Shown here piece after piece: positions 10,762-18,288 of a stretch of DNA of 18,288 bases. The notes beneath the pieces were generated by a model, which saw only the letters and a list, made by a program, of their open reading frames with translations, was not told the origin of the DNA and did not search any database. The DNA lies in contig LSSL01000793.1 of assembly GCA_001953115.1 (NCBI GenBank), forward strand, positions 1 to 18,288. Reading direction: 5' to 3'. How positions within the stretch are numbered: position 1 is the stretch's first letter; the number at the start of each line of letters is the position of its first letter. Position numbers and translations under genes: made by a program. The DNA comes from Smittium mucronatum. Taxonomy: Eukaryota; Kickxellomycota; Harpellomycetes; Harpellales; Legeriomycetaceae.

Positions 10762-11448
10762 TTATTTTAAACGAATTTTTTTTTTGAAATTTAGATGGAA
10801 TTTTTCGATATGATTATTTTTATTGGTCGGAAGGTTGCTCTTTATGCGTATTTTCTTTTTCATACATTTTAGATGAATAAATCTTGTTGCTAAAATATGA
10901 TTTAAATTCCAAATTGTTCTAAAAAAATGTGAAGAGCATTTAATAAAAGAGCCATAATTAGATACAGATTTTATTACCATTATATCAAAAAAATTTCAAT
11001 TAATTAGTTTATTAATAGTGAAAATATCGCTTAGATTCTCTACTTATAAAAGATCGTTTAAATCTATATATTGACATATAATATCGGCTCTATCCTTAAA
11101 TTTAAACTAATCTGGTTTTCAAAATTTATAAAAGTGGGAATTTTATTTTATGGCTTTTTTGGTTTTTTCGAATGTGTGGTTTCAATTTATTTTTAATCAG
11201 TTCTGGAGTCATCTAAAATTTGAATCTTTGATCCGTAATTAATTTATTTTTTGAAACTCCGATAAATATCCTTTATTATGGGTAATATATATATATATAT
11301 TCGGATAAAACCCCAAATAATGAAAACCTCCATGTTTAATAATTTTCCTTGGTTACCGATTTCTAAATAGGGGACTTTTTTATATTTATAAAACAGCTGG
11401 ATTTAAATATCTACAATTTCTATCAAAAAACAACATTTTACTACTATT
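10762..11448 (-). other. Protein-like frames of a possible unclassified decayed gene
   Basis: On the minus strand several neighbouring frames look more like protein than the surroundings. From 11402 a frame free of stops for about 53 codons contains KVPYLEIGNQGKLLNMEVF and LPIIKDIYRSFKK. The same frame goes on, broken only by TAA/TAG codons, through ILDDSRTD and NKIPTFINFENQISL. An overlapping frame contains MTPELIKNKLKPHIRK; another contains FKDRADIICQYIDL, and a 72-codon frame ending at 10762 contains YGSFIKCSSHFF. Taken together these suggest a decayed gene of 0.7 kb or more on the same strand as the two transposase fossils, possibly a third mobile element. I cannot name the family, and no diagnostic catalytic motif is visible. 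A 71-codon minus-strand frame at 11602-11817 might be part of it, but is within chance. Confidence 0.3.
11285..11300 (+). repeat. (AT)8 microsatellite
   Basis: Eight AT units inside the protein-like patch at 10762-11448, where they would read as alternating Ile/Tyr. This weakens the coding argument for that section. Confidence 0.9.
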
Positions 11449-11626
11449 CAAAACACAAATTCAATATTAAATTTAAAAAATAATTATAATTTTTGTTGTT
11501 GATTTATTTTAATATAGGAAGAAACAATTATTAAAACTTCCAATCTTAAATCAAAAAAAATTAAAGTGGATAATCATTGTACTTCAAACTAACTACATAT
11601 ATTACGAATAAGGATCTGATCTGAAC

Positions 11627-11859
11627 AAAAAAAAATTTTTTTTGTGTATATAAGCGCTATATTCCTTGATTTGGCTCTTCAAAGAAACGATCAGCTTGCT
11701 AAAAAGATAATAGATGATTTTTGAAGGGTTTTTTGTTTTTATTATTAGTATTACATTAATACCTATCAAACTCGATATTGTTATATATTTTTTAATTATA
11801 AGGTAAACTATACTCAATTATGCTTTTTGTAACAAGATAAAAAAAAATTTTTTTTGTGT
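11627..11859 (+). repeat. Pair of identical 21-base A9T8GTGT words
   Basis: Nine A, eight T and GTGT occur at 11627-11647 and at 11839-11859 in the same orientation, 212 bases apart. The flanks differ. In a genome full of A and T runs this may be coincidence. Confidence 0.5.
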
Positions 11860-12817
11860 TTTTAAAATGGATTTTGCAAATTTCTCAATAAAAAAATATT
11901 GTTATGATATAATAAAAGTAATATTACCCGATTATATATTATCCTTTCAAGAATATAAAATATATTAAAGAAATGGGGAGATTTTTTAGTTAGATAAACC
12001 TTTTTTTATCTTCGTTTCATCATTATATGCTATATCTCTCTGATTGATATGTATCTTATGATACTATATTTACGCTCTTTTACAACAAAAAAACTTTATT
12101 TTTAAGCCTTTTAGAATCATTATTTATTTATATTCTAATAACAGTAAAAGATGCCCTGAATTATAATTTATATTTTGGAAAGGTTTTTAAGTATCCAAAA
12201 ATGTGAAATCCAAATATAAAAACTCGATTATAATAAATATTCAGAATTTTTTAACGGAATTTTCTCAACTTATCCAAGTTAAAATTTAATCACATAAAAA
12301 AAAAATCCCCAACTATGATTAATGTAATTAAACTTTGATTATGTTTTAATGCGTGGTTAAAATTAAAAATATATGTATCTGTTAATTTTTTTATGAATCG
12401 AAAGCATCAGTAAAAAAAAAATTATTAATTAAATCTTTTCTGACTTATTTTTAAAAGTTGTTGAATGTTTTGAATGTTCTAACGTTTAAAAAAAATGCAA
12501 AAATCAACTTAGGGACCAATTCGTTGATACATTTATTTATTTATTTAATCCAATAGAAATAATTGAAATTAGGATATTTCAAATAACAAGCTACTATTTT
12601 TTCTTTATAAATAGAAACTTTATCGAATTACCAAATATAAATTTATAAGGCTGCCAAAAAAATTTATTATATTTTTTTCTTGATAACTGTAGTAATTTTT
12701 TTTTTTTGAATGATAATTACTAGAATTTTTTTTTACGAGAAATTTATTTTAAAGTTTATAAAAAATAATTTTAAAAAATTAGAAAACGTGAAATTTTTTC
12801 AAAAAAATTTTCTCTTA

Positions 12818-12871
12818 ACTCCTCTCTGCCGCTCTAGCAGCTCTATATATCGAGGGCATTGGCTCAAGGAT
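12818..12871. other. Small G+C island
   Basis: A roughly 50-base segment with near-even base composition (ctcctctctgccgctctagc onward) in an otherwise A+T desert. Read on the minus strand it superficially resembles a tRNA D arm (gctagagcggcaga), but no anticodon arm, T arm or acceptor stem follows. Both strands also give short stop-free peptides. It is unclassified. Confidence 0.5.
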
Positions 12872-13330
12872 AATTTTTAGAAAATGAAGGGGATTATATA
12901 ATAGCATTTTTTTTAAATAACTCAATTAGAATTAAGAAACATATTTGCTTCTTAATTTATAAAATTTTAGTAATTTGTTTCATTTTTGATCAATTAACAT
13001 TTCACAAATTAAGAACACCATCAGTTATACTCAATTGACAGATACTGCTAATAAATACCATTCTCCATTAATTAATCAGAAAATAGAGTGTAATTCTGCT
13101 TCTTCAAAATAAAAAAGAATATATTAGGCTCTAACTTATTAGGATTGATTAACAAGGTTTCTTATAAAAGGATAGTTAGATATTTTGATCAAATATAACG
13201 ATTTTTACCGATGAAAAAGATAAAATTTCTCTAAAAATCAACTTTTACTTAGAAATAAGAATATAGTTGCTTTTTTTCATTATACTAGAAAATTTCAATC
13301 GTATTATCTTCAGCGAATTTTTTTTTTGAA

Positions 13331-13385
13331 GTGGGTTGGGGGTTTTTTTTTATGAAATCCCACAGAAGCTTTCGAAAACCCAACC
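13331..13385 (+). repeat. Two overlapping inverted repeats (potential hairpins)
   Basis: GGTTGGG at 13334-13340 pairs with CCCAACC at 13379-13385, extended by T and A runs inside the stem. An alternative stem pairs GTGGG (13331-13335) with CCCAC (13359-13363). The two cannot form together. There is no gene next to it to suggest a terminator or regulatory role. Confidence 0.55.
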
Positions 13386-14953
13386 ATCCATTATCAGGAT
13401 AAAATGGACAGAAAAGGGAGAAATTTTTCATTTTCTGAATAAATTGATGCAATAAAAAAAATAATCTTAAAGTATCATATAAGTATATAGTATGTAATTT
13501 TACTTATACGACACATTTTGATCAAAATTGATTACATTCAAGACAATTATAAATAAATGGGGATTATCTTTATTTTTAATTTGAGATCGAAATATTTAAA
13601 TAAATATTCTTTATAATATTTTTGATTCGAATAAATTTAGTTCTATTAATATAATTAATGTGAGCCTATAAAAGAAAAAATCCTGTTGTGTTAATCTTAT
13701 ACAAAATATTCCTTGTCATTTACCTTTAAACATCTTTAATGAGATATTTGGGTATTGATATTTAGAAACTATCAAGATATTTTTAAAATTTAGTTTTCAA
13801 TGAAAAGTTTTTCTATAGTGTAATTTTTGAAAAAAATGAAGCCAACTGATTGAAAACAAGACTTTTTACACTTATATATATTTTCTTTTCTTTTCATACA
13901 AAAAAAACACATGAAATAGGAAACAGTAATACATAAGTACTTTAATTTATTAAAATTTAACAAAAAATGCTATATATAGTAATTTAAACATCATAATACA
14001 TCTTTAATATAAAAGAATTAGTCGGGGTTGGTTTTTTAATATTTCCAAGCTTTTTCTGTGTCTATTTATAAAAAAATAAATCGAGCTAAAAGGCAAATAT
14101 AAATATTAAATGAATAAAAATCTTACTTTGATAGATATATAGGCCTTTTTAAATTCTGTGATTCTAAGATATCAATATATTATAAACATTTTTGAAGAAA
14201 ATAATATCATAATTTTAATACGACTTTTTTCTATAGTTTTTTTTTCAAAAATATGATTCAATATACCAGAAACGTGTAGACGTAAATATAGGTTTTAAAC
14301 CCAAAGCAAATGATCCATAAATGATTAATTTAAAAGAAAAATAGTGAATTTAGTATTTTCACTTTATATAATGCATTTTATTATGGGTTTAAATATTAAA
14401 AAAAATTCTTATCTCATAAATCTTTCATTCTTGATCATTTAATAAGCGTAAGTCCTCTAATTATTTCCAATCATATCCAGAAAATTATTGATTAAAAATA
14501 TATCATGATTTATAAAAAATAGGAACATAACATAAAAGCGCTGAATTAAAAAAAATATTCATAATATTCATATGATATTTCAGGGAAAGACTTACCCTTT
14601 TCAACTGAGATAGGAAAACATTGAAATTATTCTGGATATAGATGATAGGATAATAAAAAAATTAATAACTATAATCCCATCAACTAATTTTTGATTGTAT
14701 TTGATTAATTCTGTTAAATATTTTTATCGAATGAAATTTAATTTCAAGATTTTTATTGTCGAATAATGGCGAGTAAAAAATATATTTAGGCTATGCAAAT
14801 GGATAATTATCTTTTTTGGAATTTCTTTAGGAAAGAAAGATGGTTTACTTGTTATTTTTTTTTGTTAAAAAGCCCCTTTTATAACAGAAAAAAGATAATT
14901 AAATAAATTTTTTATTTAAAAAAATATTTTTATTGGATGAAAATATTAGCTGT

Positions 14954-16280
14954 TTAATTGAAGTCGTCAGAGCAGCTAAAATCCGGCTCTGATGAGACGC
15001 CTCTTTTCCCAAAAATTATTAAGCTCATATTTTTGGAGCTTAAATTATTAAATCTTCCAACTTCGTTAGATTTTTCTCTAAGAACCTTTGAAATTTTTTT
15101 ATTTTCGATCGCACTTCTTCTTCACAATCTCCAGCTCTTTTATTATAATTAAATTTTAGAATTTCAAGTCACTCATTCCAAGTCGGGACTTCGCTATATG
15201 AAAGTTCATCAATGCCACACATCTACATGTGTATATATAAAGATTTTATAAATGTCATCTATAGGTATCTTTGGTTACTTTAAAAAAATCCTTTCGTTCT
15301 ACCAAAAAAGCTATCCATTATTATTCATCGCTATATATGGTTAATTCCATGGATATTTCATCGTTTATATTTGAGATCTTAGTATTATTTTTTAAGTCAG
15401 AAGTGATTTGAGAGGATTTTTTCAGACTTGTATTATTTTTTTGATTGTTTTTTTTTGGTATAACTACCCTGAATTTTTTTTCCACGTCTATATACCCTTT
15501 GTCAGCCATGATCGAACATTCGCTGAAACATCCATAGTCACAAATTAAATAATATATAGGACTTTTTTTCAGAAATATCGGTATTTGGTTTTCATTTTTA
15601 TACAAATTGACATATCTTGTACTGAGCCTTCAAAAATGGGGCCAATGAACGCACATTTGCCTACAGGTATTACCGCAATTTCTGTTTTTACACAATACTT
15701 GTGGTGGTTACCAGAACAGAATATTTTGTACTCGGCAAGGCTAAAGAAGGTCTATTAATATAAAATGCTCTGCAGTCTATAATTAAATTGAAATCAAAAA
15801 AAATTCTTAATATTATCGATTGAGATAACTGGAGTTCTTTTTTCATTGGACAAAATTATTTTTTTAATAAAATTTCCCTTATAACGTTAGCTGTAGAATT
15901 TATCGTTGTACATATCAAAGGGGGAGGGGGTCCAAATTCTCGCGATATTTTTTCATATTTGAAATAGTAACAAATACATTTTAGAAATATAATAAGTTTT
16001 CCCTTTGGAGGGAACTTCTACCTCTCACCTCTTCTCATTTCTGATATCAAAAAATCGGTTTCACATACCGAGTATATCTCTTCAAACCCATTCATATTAA
16101 AACCAGTATAAAATATACGTCTTCTGTGGGTTGCAAGGGTTTATTGTAAATTCTAGGATGTTATATTTCAGAATAACTGGTATACTTGTAAGGAGTTAAT
16201 ACTGCTAGAGCTGCTTGGGATTCATACCCCATTTTCACTTTCCTGTAGCATTCGATACTCGTAAATTTGCTGTTTTCCAT
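14954..16280 (-). pseudogene. Decayed PIF/Harbinger (IS5-like) DDE transposase
   Basis: This is a broken DDE transposase of the DDE_Tnp_4 kind (Harbinger/IS5 group), which would cut and paste its own element. Reading down the minus strand: a possible start at 16280-16278 with 39 residues (MENSKFTSIECYRK...) to a TAA at 16163; FYTGFNMNGFEEIYS (about 16110-16070); a helix-turn-helix region KLIIFLKCICYYFKYEKISR (about 15995-15940) with INSTANVIREIL; the catalytic strand LIIDCRAFYINRPS (Asp at 15777-15775); after a frameshift, CSGNHHKYCVKTEIAVIPVG and FEGSVQDMSI (second Asp at 15616-15614); after another frameshift, IMADKGYIDVEKKF and VVIPKKN (about 15510-15445); a Glu just before the stops at 15323 and an FFGRTK in a neighbouring frame; then CVALMNFHIAKSRL (about 15220-15180), the usual C-terminal block. 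The total, about 440 codons, is a normal length. The last part (14954-15150) may be a Lys/Ser-rich tail in yet another frame. In-frame stops and at least two frameshifts make it inactive. The companion Myb-like protein that many Harbinger elements carry, and the inverted termini, were not seen. Family certain to superfamily level; exact lineage not determined. Confidence 0.88.
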
Positions 16281-17660
16281 AATAAAATTGATATTACTTT
16301 GTTATAAAAATGAATATCGCTTCTAATTTATAAGTATATTTTTATCAATGTTAGAAGAACTCTGGATTACGATCTGGGAGGTAATGGATGAAAAATCAAG
16401 CCATATCCCTACCACTCCATATTTTCTAAAAAAATTTAAATTTGTAAGGTTTTATTATCATTTTTTCAAATTGACATGTTTGAAATCCTTGAGATTTTTT
16501 CCTAATCACTACAAAAGCTTTTATTTGATTATTTTTAATTTTACCTTAATAAAAAAAATTCTAATCTTAATAATTTACAAACATTTTTTAAAGTAATATT
16601 CATAATAGGGTGGAAAATTTTTTTATGGAAACCTTATCGATATTGTGTCATTTATTTTATTCAAGATAATATGTATATTGATTAATTTTTTTAAAAGATA
16701 AAATTAATCATATCTTGAACTGTTTGATTATAGGAAAAAATAAAATCGATACAATATATGAATTATAAATTAATTTTTTTCATTAGAAAAAATATTTTAA
16801 TAGGTTTAAACATCATTAAAGTTCCTGCAATTGATTGGAATGAATAAAAGATATGATTTTTGTAAAGAAACTTGACTTTTAATTATTTAAAATGAACGCT
16901 TATTTTGATATATTAATTCTCATTAAAATTTAATTCTGCCATTATTCAACAAACTCCTACTGTTATATACATAACAGTATATCAATAAATATGAAGGAGT
17001 CATAAAATATTGAATTAACATTCGGTTAATGGCATTTTTATTTATTTATTGGACAAATTATTTTTTAATTGATGTTTTTTTACATAATATGAGCACTAAA
17101 CTGTTTTCCCATACAATTATAAAGAAAAAGCCTTGGAAAAATATTTTATATTAGCCTAATAAATTTATATACTGGTAATTTGATAAAGTCTAATGATTTA
17201 ATCAAATGACTCTTATTTCAATCAATTATCTACATTAAATTTCTGATATCATTGTTTCTAGTATTAATTTCATGTTTACACAAATAAAATATGTTTCGTT
17301 TTACTTTGTTTAGAGCTGGAGGTACGAAAATGGCATTCATTTTCAAGTCAACGCAGACGTTTTATAGAAAATTGATCATTATAATTAACTTAAATTTCAT
17401 TTTCAACAAATGGGAAATTTTTTTAAACACCAGACTTTTTTCTGTATAAACAACTGACCAAAATAAAATTTATAAATACCAACACCAATAAAAATAGAAA
17501 TACACACTGAATCACATAAAATTTCCGAATTTTGCCAATAGAAGATTTATTTTAGAAATTCGATTTTTTAAATTGTCCAATAATTCAAATAATACCCTAC
17601 ATGTATATTTCCAAATTAGGAAATCAGTAAAATTTAAATTGGGAAGTGTCACCCTCAAAG
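16281..17660. other. Intergenic A+T desert
   Basis: No gene is supported. An 82-codon plus-strand frame starts at 16348 in a slightly richer patch (MLEELWITIWEVMDEK) but becomes Phe/Ile/Lys-dominated and resembles nothing I know; that length is near chance expectation. The only structured signal is the inverted repeat at 16953-17000. Confidence 0.55.
16953..17000 (+). repeat. Nested inverted repeat (hairpin)
   Basis: ACTGTTAT (16959-16966) and ATAACAGT (16971-16978) are perfect inverted copies around a four-base loop. Immediately outside, ACTCCT (16953-16958) pairs with AGGAGT (16995-17000) across a 16-base offset on the 3' side. Eight perfect pairs with a short loop, plus six more, is stronger than its surroundings. 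It could be a relic of a small inverted-repeat element or an incidental cruciform. Confidence 0.7.
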
Positions 17661-18288
17661 AAAATCCCCCCAATATATATACCTAGAAGCTTCACTCTTT
17701 TATTATGGTTAGCACTACTTCACCACTAAAATTGAGACAAATCACTAATATTGGAAAGAATCTCTAAATCTGTAATAAATTTCATTTTGAGCCAATAAAA
17801 ACAGCCCGAAGTTTTATATAAAATACTGGATATATTGAGAGTGTATATTTATTTGTTAAAACTTTTCCATCACCAAAATATCCACCAATAAATCCAAAAA
17901 TTCTACTCATCCACTATTTTTATTTTTTTTTTATCACGGAATTTTATTGTAACCACTCATCCACTAATTATTTCTTTTCCATCACCAAAATACCTTTTTA
18001 TCAGCATTTCTCGTCACCAAAAATCACTTTTCATCAAAAAAAAATGAAGCAAATTTCATATGCTCTAAATGTATATACTATCTTTTTTTTTCGCAAATCG
18101 AGATTATGTTTAATAAAATTTCTATTCGGGCAAATTATTATATATAATTTAACCCTACTTTTTTTTTTTTTTGAATTATATTAATGGGACTAAATAACCA
18201 AACCGAGGAAGCAATTTTAAAATATACTGTATTCGCCTAGTTTAAAAAAATATGAAGTCTGTCAAAGTTTAGATCAGTTGTCAAAAAT
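17661..18288. other. Window end: repeat-bearing A+T sequence without genes
   Basis: No gene is seen. The middle holds degenerate CA/TC-rich direct repeats (17862-18040). Near the end, TTAACCCTA at 18149-18157 followed by a T14 run (18159-18172) superficially resembles a piggyBac target site plus left terminus, but the same kind of word (TTAACCCC) occurs at 26-33 and no matching right end is visible. Confidence 0.5.
17862..18040 (+). repeat. Degenerate direct repeats with TCACCAAAA core
   Basis: A 19-base word CTTTTCCATCACCAAAATA occurs at 17862-17880 and 17974-17992 (112 bases apart). A 12-base word ACTCATCCACTA occurs at 17905-17916 and 17955-17966 (50 bases apart). Partial further copies follow (GTCACCAAAA near 18013 and CTTTTCATCAAAA near 18027). 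The strand is C-rich and G-poor throughout. This looks like an eroded tandem array or minisatellite rather than a gene. Confidence 0.7.

Larger units (their letters stand above)
11449..14953. other. Intergenic A+T desert
   Basis: No gene is recognisable over about 3.5 kb. Irregularities are a repeated A9T8GTGT word (11627-11647 and 11839-11859), a small G+C island at about 12818-12871, and a hairpin-forming segment at 13331-13385. Minus-strand frames near 13020-13170 have short stop-free pieces without recognisable motifs. Confidence 0.55.

Noticed and set aside
11280..11400. Faint resemblance of LEIGNQGKLLNMEVF to the GGxGK..E.DE motif of Merlin/IS1016 transposases
   Set aside because: The catalytic Asp is not present at the expected place and the downstream motifs are absent; too weak to name.
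11602..11817. 71-codon minus-strand frame
   Set aside because: Ile/Lys-rich and without a motif; it could belong to the patch at 10762-11448, but that cannot be supported by itself.
12835..12865. tRNA-like D-arm word on the minus strand
   Set aside because: No anticodon loop, T arm or acceptor stem follows, so it is not a tRNA gene.
14958..15152. 64-codon plus-strand frame (MKSSEQLKSGSDETPLF...)
   Set aside because: It lies antisense to the C-terminal tail of the Harbinger-like fossil and is best explained as its shadow.
16348..16596. 82-codon plus-strand frame
   Set aside because: The first 25 residues look acceptable but the rest is Phe/Ile/Lys filler; no motif, and one or two frames this long are expected by chance.
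18149..18172. TTAACCCTA followed by a T run, like a piggyBac target site and left end
   Set aside because: No matching right end, and similar TTAA-CCC words occur elsewhere (26-33, 8383-8391); probably coincidence.

Overview
This window looks like a gene-poor, extremely A+T-rich stretch of a eukaryotic nuclear genome (G+C roughly a fifth to a quarter, judged by eye). I found no intact protein gene, tRNA, rRNA, CRISPR array or bacterial-style operon. Stop codons are so dense at this composition that about ten stop-free frames of 60 or more codons are expected by chance, so most open frames here are not genes.

The supported content is two decayed DNA transposase genes, both on the minus strand. 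The first (6478-8229) is a near full-length piggyBac transposase. It keeps all three catalytic Asp positions, the RKS motif and part of the C-terminal cysteine domain, but it is split by in-frame stops and several frameshifts. The second (14954-16280) is a PIF/Harbinger/IS5-like DDE transposase (DDE_Tnp_4 type). It keeps a helix-turn-helix, the IDC...RPS motif, the GS.QD motif, an ADKGY motif and the C-terminal ALMNFHI block, and it is also broken into at least three frames. Neither has recognisable terminal inverted repeats.

Layout: 1-485 is purine-rich on the plus strand. 486-960 is more balanced and holds an 11-base C run. 961-4068 is A+T desert. 4069-4368 (minus) is an unusual 99-codon stop-free frame that I cannot classify. 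4369-6477 is desert. 6478-8229 is the piggyBac fossil. 8230-10200 is desert. 10245-10310 holds clustered G runs. 10762-11448 (minus) is a patch of protein-like frames. 11449-14953 is desert with a small G+C island and a hairpin. 14954-16280 is the Harbinger-like fossil. 16281-17660 is desert with one strong hairpin. 17661-18288 ends in degenerate direct repeats.

The organism cannot be fixed from this window. Long gene-free A+T deserts with piggyBac and IS5-like relics would fit a large, A+T-rich microsporidian genome (the Edhazardia or Hamiltosporidium kind) or an A+T-rich invertebrate or protist. One point needs a decision: every in-frame stop in the homologous piggyBac frame is TAA or TAG, several of them where the family often has Gln. 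That could be ordinary AT-biased decay (CAA/CAG to TAA/TAG) or a UAR=Gln code as in ciliates. I favour decay, because true frameshifts are also present and the second fossil has one TGA.
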